DNA from: CAMCHP01 sp036835325
GTDB lineage: Bacteria; Bacteroidota; Bacteroidia; Flavobacteriales_D; Sanyastnellaceae
Direction: 5' to 3'
Length of the DNA: 64,000 bases
NCBI GenBank assembly: GCA_036835325.1
Contig: DAITMF010000005.1
Location: forward strand, 21,060-85,059
Positions within the stretch are counted from its first letter, which is position 1, and every line of letters begins with the position of its first letter. A program made the position numbers and the translations under genes. The notes under the pieces were generated by a model. The model was not told where the DNA came from. It saw only the letters and a list, made by a program, of their open reading frames with translations, and did no database searches. Of this stretch, positions 1-8,744 are shown one piece after another.

Positions 1-1
1 C

Positions 2-442
2 CGTGAACTGCACTTTGCGGCTTCTGACAAAGGAAAAATTGAACTAGGCATTCGTGAATGTACCGGTTATCCCAGCGATGCCGTGATTCGGGCTTACCAA
101 GGTAGCTTCCAAGCACGGCTCGCTGAATTCAGCTTCAATCCGTACACCAAATGGAGCTACTTCAACGAAGGACGAGACCTCCTAGAAGCAGCTGTTACCT
201 CCGCCCCTGAGAACCCTGAAATCCGGTTCATTCGTTTGAGCGTACAGCTCAAGGCGCCCTCCTTTTTAGGATACACCAGCGACATTAAAAACGACACCCG
301 AAGCGTTGTGAACGCACTGCAAACGGGTTGGTTGGCTTCAGACCGGGCATTCCGAACAAAGGTCATCGACTTTTTGCTCGCAAACGTCGACATCGATGCA
401 TCCACCCAAAAAAAACTGACCCAAATAAAACATACCCCATGA
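2..442 (+). CDS. Conserved hypothetical protein, 5' end outside the window
   Basis: The frame is open from base 2 to a TGA at 440-442, so the gene begins upstream; about 146 C-terminal residues are visible. No catalytic motif is recognised. The segment FNPYTKWSYFNEGRDLLEAA followed by a helical stretch looks like a soluble tetratricopeptide-like or helical-repeat protein, and there is no signal peptide or membrane segment in the visible part. The stop codon overlaps the idi start (ATGA), so it is translationally coupled to the carotenoid operon and probably belongs to it. A phytoene synthase gene is missing from the visible operon and may lie just upstream. Function unknown. A GTG at 83 could be called as a start by gene finders, but the open frame upstream argues against it. 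Confidence 0.75.
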   Translation, partial: RELHFAASDKGKIELGIRECTGYPSDAVIRAYQGSFQARLAEFSFNPYTKWSYFNEGRDLLEAAVTSAPENPEIRFIRLSVQLKAPSFLGYTSDIKNDTRSVVNALQTGWLASDRAFRTKVIDFLLANVDIDASTQKKLTQIKHTP

Positions 443-963
443 ACACCGATTACGTCATTCTCGTTGACGGCAACGACCAGCAAACGGGGGTATGCGAAAA
501 ACTCGAAGCACACCAGAAAGGCCTTCTCCACAGAGCATTCTCTGTCTTCGTTTTTAATAAAGCGGGCGAACTCCTCATTCACCGAAGGGCAGAAAGCAAG
601 TACCATTCACCCGGCCTTTGGACAAACACCTGCTGCAGTCATCCTCGTCCGGAAGAAAGCACCCTGAACGCCGCAAAGCGACGTTTGAACGAAGAGATGG
701 GCATGGCGACTGCGCTCGAAGAAGTTTTCGCCTTTGAATACCGTGCCGATTTTGACAACGGCCTCACCGAACATGAGTACGATCACGTTCTGTTCGGTTG
801 GAGCGATGATCTTCCAACCATTAACCGCGACGAAGTGGCCGAGTACCGCTACATGCCCGTTGGTGAAATCGCTGAGTGGATGAACCGCGAGCCGGAAGCC
901 TTCACCGTGTGGTTCAGAATTTGCTTCCCGAATGTGCTCGATGCCCTGAGAAAGGTTGCCTGA
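439..963 (+). CDS. idi: Isopentenyl-diphosphate delta-isomerase, type 1
   Basis: Interconverts isopentenyl and dimethylallyl diphosphate, supplying starter units for carotenoid synthesis in the cytoplasm. The 174-residue product has the type 1 Nudix-fold signatures: the cysteine/histidine motif TNTCCSHP near residue 66, a Nudix-like helix AAKRRLNEEMG, and the EHEYDHV metal/catalytic motif near residue 111. Length matches the bacterial family. The ATG at 439 overlaps the previous stop and its own stop overlaps the crtI start (TGATG), so translation is coupled on both sides. A longer frame opening at 328 adds an unrelated N-terminus and overlaps the upstream gene heavily, so it was not chosen. 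Confidence 0.95.
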   Translation: MNTDYVILVDGNDQQTGVCEKLEAHQKGLLHRAFSVFVFNKAGELLIHRRAESKYHSPGLWTNTCCSHPRPEESTLNAAKRRLNEEMGMATALEEVFAFEYRADFDNGLTEHEYDHVLFGWSDDLPTINRDEVAEYRYMPVGEIAEWMNREPEAFTVWFRICFPNVLDALRKVA

Positions 964-2429
964 TGAAAGCCATTGTTATTGGAGCAGGCATTGGCGGCTT
1001 GGCCACCGCACTAAGACTTGCCGCTGCAGGCCACGAAGTGCATGTTTTCGAACAATCTGACTCGCTCGGAGGTAAGCTGAATGTGTTCGCGCAAAACGGT
1101 TACAGGTTTGATGCCGGTCCGTCATTGTTCACCCTTCCGAGTCTCGTCGAAGAACTTGTAAAATGCGCCGGGGCCTCTCCTTCGCGATTTCAATACCATA
1201 CGCTTGATCGCTCGTGCCATTACTTTTGGGACGATGGCACCCAACTCATCGCCTGGTTCGACAAAAATAAACTGGCGCACGAAATTGAAACCGTCCTTGG
1301 CGTTGACCCAACACCCACTTTGAAGCATTTAAAGCAAAGCGCTTTCCTTTATGAAACCACCGCCTCCTTGTTCATGGAGCGCTCGCTGCACCGCTTGAAA
1401 TCCTACATCTCAAAGGATGTGATTAAGGCGCTCGTCAATGTTTTTCGGCTCGACCTCACCACCAGCATGCACCGCTCAAACAACGCGGCTCTGAACCACC
1501 CTAAACTCGTCCAGCTTTTTGACCGCTACGCTACGTACAACGGTTCTGACCCCTACCGAGCGCCGGGCGTTTTGAACATCATCCCCCACCTTGAACACAA
1601 CATTGGCACCTTCTTGCCCAAAGGAGGCATGTACACCATCACACAAACCGTCGCTGATCTGGCCAAAGAAAAAGGCGTTCATTTTCACACCAATACCCCC
1701 GTTCGCCGCATTGTCACCGAAGGTGGAAAGGCCGTCGGCATAGAAACCGAACAAGGTGAAATCGCTGCCGATTTTGTTGTCTCAAACGCCGATGTCTTCA
1801 CCACCTACCGCCATCTCCTGCCGCAAGAATCAGCACCGGCCGGAGTTCTTGAGCGCGAACGTTCTACTTCAGCATTGATCTTCTATTGGGGCATTGCGCA
1901 CAGTTTCCCGCAGCTTCACCTCCACAACATTTTCTTCAGCAATGACTATGTGCATGAATTCGCCCTGCTGAAAGAAGGCGTTGAAATCTCCGACGACCCC
2001 ACTGTTTACATCAACATCACTTCAAAAATCGAACCCGAAGATGCACCCGCAGGCCACGAAAACTGGTTTGTCATGATCAACGTGCCCGCACATTTCGATC
2101 AAAATTGGGATGTACTTATTCCAAAAGCGCGCAAGGCCATTTTATCGAAGATTTCCAAGATTTTAGGGATGGATGTGGAAACGCTGATTACCACAGAAGC
2201 CTTGCTCGAACCTCGAACGATTGAGTCGAAAACGGCCAGCCACCGCGGTGCCCTCTACGGCACTGCATCAAACGACCGAATGGCCGCATTCTTAAGGCAC
2301 CCAAACTTCAGCCGTTCCATTAAAGGTCTGTACTTTTGCGGCGGAAGTGTTCACCCGGGAGGCGGCATTCCGCTTTGCCTCCTTTCCGCAAAAATTGTGA
2401 ATGAACTCATTGAAAGCGACCATGCCTAA
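963..2429 (+). CDS. crtI: Phytoene desaturase / carotenoid desaturase CrtI
   Basis: FAD-dependent desaturase that converts phytoene to lycopene by successive desaturations at the membrane. The 488-residue protein opens with the dinucleotide-binding motif GAGIGGLATALRLAAAGHEV and continues with FEQSDSLGGKLN and the GYRFDAGPSLFTLP region typical of CrtI. The C-terminus carries the FAD-contact and membrane-association motif GLYFCGGSVHPGGGIPLCLL. The ATG at 963 overlaps the idi stop. It is the third gene of a coupled isoprenoid/carotenoid operon; the gene behind it starts inside its last codons. An upstream start at 876 would lie inside idi and lacks family similarity before the FAD motif, so it was rejected. 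A related function such as diapophytoene desaturase cannot be excluded without a phylogeny. Confidence 0.93.
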   Translation: MKAIVIGAGIGGLATALRLAAAGHEVHVFEQSDSLGGKLNVFAQNGYRFDAGPSLFTLPSLVEELVKCAGASPSRFQYHTLDRSCHYFWDDGTQLIAWFDKNKLAHEIETVLGVDPTPTLKHLKQSAFLYETTASLFMERSLHRLKSYISKDVIKALVNVFRLDLTTSMHRSNNAALNHPKLVQLFDRYATYNGSDPYRAPGVLNIIPHLEHNIGTFLPKGGMYTITQTVADLAKEKGVHFHTNTPVRRIVTEGGKAVGIETEQGEIAADFVVSNADVFTTYRHLLPQESAPAGVLERERSTSALIFYWGIAHSFPQLHLHNIFFSNDYVHEFALLKEGVEISDDPTVYINITSKIEPEDAPAGHENWFVMINVPAHFDQNWDVLIPKARKAILSKISKILGMDVETLITTEALLEPRTIESKTASHRGALYGTASNDRMAAFLRHPNFSRSIKGLYFCGGSVHPGGGIPLCLLSAKIVNELIESDHA

Positions 2430-3051
2430 ACTTACCCAAGCGCAAATCTCGCTCGGTGTAATTGTGATCCTCCACAGCGTGGGTATCACCGGTATGCTGT
2501 TAGCAAGAGATTGGTTTCTGCCCCTTACTCCTGCAAACCTTGTCGTATCCGGGTACTTTGTGCTCCGTCATGCTGAGAAGCCTATTTGGCCAATTTACGC
2601 CCTCATTGCCGTGCTTGCGTTTGGTATCGAAGCGATTGGCGTGGCCACCGGTTGGCCCTTTGGAGAGTACGAATACGTCACAGCACTCGGACCTCAACTC
2701 ATTCGCACCCCGATTCTGATCGGATTACTCTGGCTCTTATTACTCAGCGGGGCGCTGTACTGGATGAACCGCATCACCTCCAACCGCTTCTTCCAAGTGG
2801 CCGGGGCGGCAGGCCTGATGACAGGCATTGATATTCTCATCGAACCCGTAGCCATTGAATTGCAGTACTGGACGTGGTACGGTGCCGATGTCCCGTTGAG
2901 CAACTACCTCGGATGGTTCGGCACTGCCTTACTCCTGTCGGCCATTGTTACCACCTTTGAACCACATTTCAGAACCAACCGCGTTGCCGGACTGTTCTTT
3001 ATCGTGCAAATTGTATTCTTTTCAACGCTAAACGTTTTTTCACAATGGTAG
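2422..3051 (+). CDS. Carotenoid biosynthesis membrane protein, CruF-like (DUF422)
   Basis: Multi-pass membrane protein of 209 residues with about seven hydrophobic segments. The conserved polar motifs of the CruF/DUF422 carotenoid hydratase family are visible: EAIGVATGWPFGEYEYV near residue 76, IDILIEPVAIEL and a WYGADVPLSNYLGWFGT loop. Characterised family members add water across terminal double bonds of acyclic carotenoids (1',2'-hydratases). It sits between crtI and crtZ in the same operon with overlaps on both sides, so a carotenoid role is secure, whereas the exact reaction is inferred. The ATG at 2422 was chosen because it gives a short 8-base overlap with crtI; the ATG at 2401 would add seven polar residues already used by crtI. 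Confidence 0.82.
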   Translation: MPKLTQAQISLGVIVILHSVGITGMLLARDWFLPLTPANLVVSGYFVLRHAEKPIWPIYALIAVLAFGIEAIGVATGWPFGEYEYVTALGPQLIRTPILIGLLWLLLLSGALYWMNRITSNRFFQVAGAAGLMTGIDILIEPVAIELQYWTWYGADVPLSNYLGWFGTALLLSAIVTTFEPHFRTNRVAGLFFIVQIVFFSTLNVFSQW

Positions 3052-3521
3052 CCGTATTGATTGTCATCGCCACTTTCTTCGTCATGGAATTCATGGCGTG
3101 GTTCGCACATAAATACATCATGCACGGCTTCATGTGGTACTTTCATGAAGACCACCACGTACACGAGCCGGGCTTTTTCGAAAAAAACGACGTGTTCTTT
3201 CTCATTTTCGCTATTCCGAGTGCGTTGTGCTTCATCACCGGAGCCATGAACGGTGGCGACTTCCGTGTGTGGATTGGAACCGGCATCGCACTCTACGGCC
3301 TTGCGTACTTCTTGGTGCACGACGTGTTCATCCATCAACGTTTCAAATGGTTCAAGCGGTCAAATCACCCTTACCTCATGGCCATCCGCAAAGCGCATAA
3401 AGTGCACCACAAGCACTTGGGCAAAGAACAAGGAGAGTGTTTTGGCATGCTTTTGGTACCCTTCAAATTTTGGCGTGACGCGGTAAAAGCAAGCCGCCAA
3501 TTGAAAACGGGTCGTGCATGA
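3045..3521 (+). CDS. crtZ: Beta-carotene hydroxylase CrtZ
   Basis: Non-haem di-iron hydroxylase that introduces 3,3'-hydroxyls on beta-ionone rings, giving zeaxanthin from beta-carotene. The 158-residue integral membrane protein shows the full histidine set of the fatty-acid-hydroxylase superfamily: HKYIMH, HEDHHVHE, HDVFIHQR and HKVHHKH. It starts with ATG at 3045, overlapping the stop of the CruF-like gene, and its own end overlaps the lycopene cyclase start at 3518. Length and motif order match flavobacterial CrtZ. Together with the next gene it implies that zeaxanthin is an end product or intermediate. Confidence 0.94.
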   Translation: MVAVLIVIATFFVMEFMAWFAHKYIMHGFMWYFHEDHHVHEPGFFEKNDVFFLIFAIPSALCFITGAMNGGDFRVWIGTGIALYGLAYFLVHDVFIHQRFKWFKRSNHPYLMAIRKAHKVHHKHLGKEQGECFGMLLVPFKFWRDAVKASRQLKTGRA

Positions 3522-4252
3522 ACCCGCACTTCTACTATCTGCTCATCAATTTAGGGAGCGTCTCCATCCCTTTCCTTTTGAGCTTTGATAAACGCGTAGC
3601 GTTTTATAAGAAATGGAGGGCATTCTGGCCGGCAAACCTTATCACCTTGGCATTCTTTGTTGTATGGGATGTGCTGTTTACCCACAACGGCGTTTGGGGT
3701 TTCAATGCAAATTACCTGACAGGCATCAACCTCATCAACCTGCCGATTGAAGAGTGGTTGTTCTTCATTTGTGTGCCGTACGCATCGGTGTTTTTGTACG
3801 AAACCTTAAGAACTTACATTAAAGGCAATCCGTTCGATCGCATTGGTGCGCCGGTGATGGCAACCGTGGTGCTCATCTCAGCGGCGCTTTTCGCCTTCTA
3901 CACCAATCGCTGGTACACCTCATCAACTGCGTTGTTCACCTTAATCGGTGGAAGTTTTGTTCTTCGCAAGCGGATGGCCTGGATGGGATGGTACGCCTTT
4001 GCCTACCTTGTGGTGCTCATTCCGTTTATCATCTCCAATGGTCTGCTCACCGGATTGGACTTTACGCAGTACCCATTGATCAATTCGGATGTGGATGCCG
4101 TGACCGACCAAATTGTTTGGTACAACAACGACCACAATTTACAGTTGCGCATTTTTAGCGTACCTGTTGACGACTTCCTCTACGCTTTCCTGCTGCTGGG
4201 AATGAACATTGCCATTTACGAAGCACTTTTGAAGCGCTACCAACTGAGGTGA
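3518..4252 (+). CDS. crtY: Lycopene beta-cyclase, CrtYc-CrtYd fused membrane type
   Basis: Closes beta-rings on lycopene to give beta-carotene. The 244-residue, polytopic protein corresponds to the two heterodimeric subunits (CrtYc and CrtYd) of actinobacterial cyclases fused in one chain, the arrangement usual in Bacteroidota and archaea. Two related halves are visible, each with about three membrane helices. Signature regions are FTHNGVWGFN and the acidic motif LPIEEWLFFICVPYASVF; the second-half counterpart is VPVDDFLYAFLLLGMN. The start overlaps the crtZ stop by four bases. It is the last gene of the operon and its 3' end overlaps by 16 bases the end of a convergent gene on the other strand. 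Confidence 0.9.
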   Translation: MNPHFYYLLINLGSVSIPFLLSFDKRVAFYKKWRAFWPANLITLAFFVVWDVLFTHNGVWGFNANYLTGINLINLPIEEWLFFICVPYASVFLYETLRTYIKGNPFDRIGAPVMATVVLISAALFAFYTNRWYTSSTALFTLIGGSFVLRKRMAWMGWYAFAYLVVLIPFIISNGLLTGLDFTQYPLINSDVDAVTDQIVWYNNDHNLQLRIFSVPVDDFLYAFLLLGMNIAIYEALLKRYQLR

Positions 4253-5334
4253 AGCTCAAGCGGGTGGTGATCACTCAATTCAACATCTTCATGCAGCTTC
4301 AAATAATGCGCGTTGAGCTCTGGTGAGTGCATGGCATAGTCAATCCGCAAGAAGGGAAACAACCCGATGTGGGTACCACCAAATCCGAAATGTCGGCCGC
4401 GAAAGCTATCCTTCAAATGAGACTCAAGCTGTGCATGTGCATACGATATGGGAGTATCGTTCAAATCAACGCACAGCACCACCGGATGCGGTGAACCTGC
4501 AATGCTTGATACTACTGCTTCGATTTGCGAAGCCCGGCGCTGATAGCCGCCTGAAATTCTGCTGACCAATCGCTTGGTTTCTTTCTGGTCGGGTCCCCGA
4601 TCGATGGCCCGGTAATCTTCGGTTTTTAATCGAATGCTGGCCAAATGGGCGTTGTAAACCCGTATCGTATCACCATGAACCGCCAAATCAGTGTAAATGC
4701 AAAAATTGTTCGGGTCTGATTCAAACGACACCTCGCCCTTGCCTACAATCGGGTAACGTGAAAAGGTGAGCAATCCGAAATACTGCACGTCATGCATTTC
4801 GTGGGTGTACTTGTCATGGTAATTAGAATACCCCAAACGTTCCATGAGCTCTTTTCGAGGGTCAGCGGCACCCGGTTTCACCGTGTGAAAAAATTCCTGA
4901 AAGCAAATAACGTCAACAGGCGTGGAGTCAAGAAAGGCATAAATCTCTTCACGCGTGTTGTCACCGGTAGTCCAATTGTACAGGTCAAACAAGCGCACAT
5001 TGTACGATAAGATGCTCACACTTCGCTCCATCTCATGGCAGGTCTCACAACCCTCTGTGCCAAAACCAAGTGTGGCCTGCATCAGCCTCCATGACAATAG
5101 AAGACAACAAGCAGTGAGGCCAAACAACTTCCATCGTTTGCGCACCGCAGAATACACCAACCCGAACAGTGCCACCGCCAACCAAAACGGGTACGACAAT
5201 CCAAAAAAGGCAGGTACTACCGTAATGTCGGGCGACAGGTACATGCTCACCGTGGCCAAACCCATTCCTGTTAGGCCAACAACCGTTGCAAAACGAATCA
5301 GAAAACCGGGTATGCGCAAAAGAAAACGCAGCAT
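4237..5334 (-). CDS. Membrane-anchored endonuclease/exonuclease/phosphatase family protein
   Basis: Three hydrophobic segments in residues 12-88 are followed by an EEP-fold domain (about 105-365). Catalytic residues expected for the fold are present: Asn112 in SYNVRLFD, Glu147 in CFQEFF, His230 in YNAHLAS, Asp290 and Asn292 in VDLNDT, and Asp355-His356 in SDHHPL. Such Bacteroidota proteins are annotated as EEP-family hydrolases acting on phosphodiesters; the substrate is unknown. With a cytoplasmic N-terminus, three helices would put the catalytic domain outside. An odd CETCH sequence (96-100) just after the third helix matches a haem c motif. The gene follows the rhomboid gene by one base on the minus strand and its end overlaps the convergent crtY end. 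Confidence 0.85.
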   Translation of the reverse strand: MLRFLLRIPGFLIRFATVVGLTGMGLATVSMYLSPDITVVPAFFGLSYPFWLAVALFGLVYSAVRKRWKLFGLTACCLLLSWRLMQATLGFGTEGCETCHEMERSVSILSYNVRLFDLYNWTTGDNTREEIYAFLDSTPVDVICFQEFFHTVKPGAADPRKELMERLGYSNYHDKYTHEMHDVQYFGLLTFSRYPIVGKGEVSFESDPNNFCIYTDLAVHGDTIRVYNAHLASIRLKTEDYRAIDRGPDQKETKRLVSRISGGYQRRASQIEAVVSSIAGSPHPVVLCVDLNDTPISYAHAQLESHLKDSFRGRHFGFGGTHIGLFPFLRIDYAMHSPELNAHYLKLHEDVELSDHHPLELHLSW

Positions 5335-5335
5335 A

Positions 5336-6232
5336 TTATATGTCTTGTCCGTGCCTGAAAAGGTAATCTTTCTCGTCTTTGGTCAAACTGTCGTACCCGT
5401 TGCGCGAGATTTTATCGAGAATGGCATCTATGCGCTCCTGACGTGCCTTCTTCTCTACATTGAATTCTTCGTCAGATTTTCTTCGTTTATCTGCCTCGCG
5501 ATTGCGGTAAGCCACGCGCATCTTTTCTCCTCGGGTAAATAAACGTGCGAAGAAGTCAATGAGCCTCTCCATCCAACCATTCAAATCAGTGCCTTTGCGA
5601 ATCAACGACATCGACAAAAATCCATACAACGCTCCTCCCAAGTGACCGGCATGTCCGCCAACATTGCTTACGCCATTCAGCGCAAAGAAGTCGAGCAATA
5701 CATAAATCAGCGCGAGGTACTTCAGCTTCACATCCCCAAAAAGAAAAAGACGCAAGGTCATGTCGGGAAAATACGTAGCCGTGGCAACAAAAATGGCCAT
5801 CACCGCCGCTGATGCACCCAGCGCAGTAGTCCCACGCATATCAAGCGCCGGCGAACCATTGTACAGCAAAAAGAACACCAAAAACCCTACCAAACCACCC
5901 ATCAGGTAGATCGCCAAAAGCTTTCGCTGACCAAAAAATCCTTGAAAAATGTTGCCAATAATCCACAACAACCACATGTTGAAGAAGATGTGGAATAGCC
6001 CGGCGTGCGTGAACATGTGCGTGACCACACTCCACGGACGCCACACCAAAACCGCCGGGTCAGCCGTGGTCGCCAGAAAGAATGCGTGAACACTGTAGGG
6101 CATGAGCGCCGGTATAAACCACCGGCCCAATACTGAAAGCGCAACTACCGCAATCCAAACCAATACGTTCACCACGATGAGCCGTGAAACCATCGTGCCC
6201 AAAACCCAATGACGTTGCCAAAGTGATGCCAT
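5336..6232 (-). CDS. Rhomboid family intramembrane serine protease with C-terminal extension
   Basis: Cleaves transmembrane helices within the membrane; the natural substrate is unknown. About six membrane helices lie in residues 15-210. The likely catalytic Ser141 is in TALGASAAVMA and the catalytic His197 in GGHAGHLGGALYG; the THAGLFHIFFNMW motif (76-88) is the conserved helix 2 region. Beyond residue 215 a charged cytoplasmic tail follows, ending in a small domain with the sequence LTKDEKDYLFRHGQDI seen in related Bacteroidota rhomboids. It lies four bases downstream of a second rhomboid gene and one base upstream of the EEP-family gene, so all probably share one transcript led by mutL. 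Confidence 0.92.
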   Translation of the reverse strand: MASLWQRHWVLGTMVSRLIVVNVLVWIAVVALSVLGRWFIPALMPYSVHAFFLATTADPAVLVWRPWSVVTHMFTHAGLFHIFFNMWLLWIIGNIFQGFFGQRKLLAIYLMGGLVGFLVFFLLYNGSPALDMRGTTALGASAAVMAIFVATATYFPDMTLRLFLFGDVKLKYLALIYVLLDFFALNGVSNVGGHAGHLGGALYGFLSMSLIRKGTDLNGWMERLIDFFARLFTRGEKMRVAYRNREADKRRKSDEEFNVEKKARQERIDAILDKISRNGYDSLTKDEKDYLFRHGQDI

Positions 6233-6235
6233 AAA

Positions 6236-6922
6236 TCAAAAGAAGATATCGCGATCGCGTTGCCACTTCTTCAACAACACGTATCCAAAAAGCATGCCTC
6301 CGAGGTGAGCGAAATGGGCAATGTTCGAACCCGATGAACCAAAAGCTGAAAACAACTCAATGGCCCCGTAAATGAATACGAATACCTTCGCCTTGATCGG
6401 AATCGGTGGAAACAACAGAAAAATCTGCGTGTTGGGGAACAACATCCCAAACCCAAGCAGAATGCCGAACACAGCTCCCGATGCACCGACTACAGGAATG
6501 TAGTAATACTGCAAAGCCTCTTGCGGACTGTTAAACGCTTCCGTTGCCGGGAAAATCTCGCCCGTGAGCCTGTAAATCTCAATCGCATTGACCAGTTCAT
6601 GCAAGAAAAAACCGCCCAACCCGCACACGAGGTAGTAAATCAAAAAACGTTTCGACCCCCAAACCCGCTCCAAGCCAACGCCAAACATGTACAAGGCAAA
6701 CATGTTGAAGAAAATATGTGTGATGCCCGTATGGCTGTGCATGAACATGTGGGTGATGATCTGCCAGGGCCGAAACATCGGAGAACCGGGATAAAACGCA
6801 CCGAATTGCTCTGTCAAATAAGGCAAGGGCAATACACCACCTGAACCAATCACCATCGTGGCCAAGTAGAAGATCACATTGATGATGATCAGATTCTTAA
6901 TAACGGGCGTCATTGGCTGCAT
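6236..6922 (-). CDS. Rhomboid family intramembrane serine protease (second copy)
   Basis: A 228-residue compact rhomboid without the C-terminal tail of its neighbour. Helix 2 motif THIFFNMFALYMFG, catalytic Ser148 in VVGASGAVFG and His206 in IAHFAHLGGMLFG are present. The ATG at 6922 is used because it lies one base after the mutL stop; the longer frame from 7024 would lie within mutL and encodes an arginine-rich, non-homologous extension. Between helices 3 and 4 is an extended loop (about 110-140) rich in Glu and Pro. The two adjacent rhomboids differ in length and loop structure, so they look like separate paralogues rather than a recent duplication. Substrate unknown. Confidence 0.92.
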   Translation of the reverse strand: MQPMTPVIKNLIIINVIFYLATMVIGSGGVLPLPYLTEQFGAFYPGSPMFRPWQIITHMFMHSHTGITHIFFNMFALYMFGVGLERVWGSKRFLIYYLVCGLGGFFLHELVNAIEIYRLTGEIFPATEAFNSPQEALQYYYIPVVGASGAVFGILLGFGMLFPNTQIFLLFPPIPIKAKVFVFIYGAIELFSAFGSSGSNIAHFAHLGGMLFGYVLLKKWQRDRDIFF

Positions 6923-6923
6923 A

Positions 6924-8744
6924 CTACCTGAATTTAGCGGCGATTTCGTCGGGGGTAAAGGTAACGATTGCGGGTTTGCCCGAAGGTGAGTACGCCGGTA
7001 CCTCACACGTAAACAAACGGTCAATCAGGTCGCGCATTTCATCTTCACTTAAACTTCGTCCGCGCTTGATGGCCGAGGCCCGTGCCAAACCTTTCGCAAT
7101 GCGCTGCTGCAAGCTCTCCGTAGCATCGGTCTCATCCATCAGAGATGATAACACCATTTCGACAAGCTCGTTCACATTCACCGCTGCTGAATCTGCAGGC
7201 ACGGCATGTACCACCACGGTTCGGCCTCCCAAATCTTCAATCTCCAAGCCTAAAGCATGAAAAACTTCACGCGACGACACCATTGAGGCATGTGCCTGTG
7301 CTCCCAATTCAATCGTTTCGGGAAACAGCAAACGCTGGCTTGCAGCGCTGTACTGACCCGCTAACAAAAAGTATTCGTAAAGCACCCGTTCATGCGCTCG
7401 CTGCTGGTCAATCAGCATCATCCCGCTGCGAATCGAACTCACGATGTACGATTTGCCCATCTGAAAAAGCGTGGGCTTGGTGTGCAAGGCTTCATCGCTC
7501 GACGACTCCATGGTTTCAATCACCTGCTGAGCCTTCTGCGAATCGTCTTCAACGATCTTGTAAAACTCCCGCCAACCATCTCCGGGGTTGCGCGGCGCAA
7601 TGCGGCTAGCCAAATTACCTTGTGGTTTGCGCTCTTCTTCAAACGGATTGTAGTCGGGATTTACCTGTACACCCGGTATAACGACCGGACGATTGTGATC
7701 AAATGGCGCAATGTCAAACGAAGATTCACGCTCAAAATCAAGCGTGGGCGCTATCTGAAACTTGCCCAAACCGCGCTTCGCTGCTGACCGCAAAATCGGA
7801 TAAATCGCCTGCTCTTCCCTAAATTTTACTTCTGTTTTGGTTGGATGGATGTTTACGTCAATACGCGACGGATCAACCTTTAAATTAATGAAGTACGGCG
7901 GATGTTTGCCATCTGAAAGCAATCCGTCAAACGCAGCCATCAGTGCATGGTGCAAGTAAGGATGCTTGATGAACCGTCCGTTCACAAAGAAAAACTGCTC
8001 TCCGCGGTTCTTGCGTGCAAACTCGGGCTTGCCTACAAAACCACTGATGCCGACGACATCGGTTTCCTCGTCAATCGGAACCAAACGCTCATCGTATTTC
8101 GTGCCAAAGAGCTGAACGATGCGCTGCCTGAAATTGCCCTTGAGCAAGTGGTAAACTTCTGTTCCGTTGTGGTGAAAGGTGAACCCAACATCCGGATGCG
8201 CCAGTGCGATCCGTTGAAACTCATCAATGATGTGGCGCAATTCGACGTGGTCTGACTTCAAAAACTGCCGACGTGCAGGCACGTTGAAGAACAGGTTCTT
8301 CATGGCAAATGAAGTACCTACCGGCGTTTGGCAAGGCTCCGACGATTTCACGTCTGACCCTTCGATGACCACGTGGGTACCCAACTCTTCTCCGGTTAAC
8401 CGCGTTTTCAGCTCAACCTGTGCCACAGAAGCAATCGACGCCAGCGCCTCACCACGAAAACCCTTCGTCCGGATGCGAAAAATATCATCGGCCGACGAAA
8501 TTTTCGATGTGGCGTGCCGCTCGAAGCTCATGCGCGCGTCGGCTGCCGACATTCCACAACCATCGTCAATCACCTGAACGAGCGTGCGACCACTGTCTTT
8601 GACAATCAATTTTATGTGCTGTGCCCCCGCGTCGATGGCATTCTCTAGCAGTTCTTTGACTGCCGAAGCCGGACGCTGAATCACCTCTCCTGCTGCGATT
8701 TGGTTCGCAACAAAATCGGGCAGTAAACGAATAATGTCAGCCAT
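6924..8744 (-). CDS. mutL: DNA mismatch repair protein MutL
   Basis: Links MutS mismatch recognition to downstream strand removal. The 606-residue protein has an N-terminal GHKL ATPase with IRLLPDFVANQIAAGEV, the helix VKELLENAIDAGA, the DDGCGM box and TKGFRGEALASIASV. A transducer domain follows to about residue 330, then a linker and a C-terminal dimerisation domain from about 415. In that domain the endonuclease motif DQHA is replaced by DQQR (IDQQRAHERVLYE), the later Cys motif reads ASAIKRG, and the final CPHGRP-type motif reads SPSGKP, so several zinc/manganese ligands of nicking MutL proteins are absent. The start overlaps the upstream small membrane-protein gene by eight bases. Confidence 0.96.
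   Translation of the reverse strand: MADIIRLLPDFVANQIAAGEVIQRPASAVKELLENAIDAGAQHIKLIVKDSGRTLVQVIDDGCGMSAADARMSFERHATSKISSADDIFRIRTKGFRGEALASIASVAQVELKTRLTGEELGTHVVIEGSDVKSSEPCQTPVGTSFAMKNLFFNVPARRQFLKSDHVELRHIIDEFQRIALAHPDVGFTFHHNGTEVYHLLKGNFRQRIVQLFGTKYDERLVPIDEETDVVGISGFVGKPEFARKNRGEQFFFVNGRFIKHPYLHHALMAAFDGLLSDGKHPPYFINLKVDPSRIDVNIHPTKTEVKFREEQAIYPILRSAAKRGLGKFQIAPTLDFERESSFDIAPFDHNRPVVIPGVQVNPDYNPFEEERKPQGNLASRIAPRNPGDGWREFYKIVEDDSQKAQQVIETMESSSDEALHTKPTLFQMGKSYIVSSIRSGMMLIDQQRAHERVLYEYFLLAGQYSAASQRLLFPETIELGAQAHASMVSSREVFHALGLEIEDLGGRTVVVHAVPADSAAVNVNELVEMVLSSLMDETDATESLQQRIAKGLARASAIKRGRSLSEDEMRDLIDRLFTCEVPAYSPSGKPAIVTFTPDEIAAKFR

Noticed and set aside
328..438. Longer idi start at 328
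   Set aside because: Overlaps the upstream gene by 115 bases and adds a non-homologous arginine-rich leader.
6923..7024. Longer start for the second rhomboid
   Set aside because: The added residues lie in mutL and are Arg/Pro-rich; the ATG at 6922 directly follows the mutL stop.
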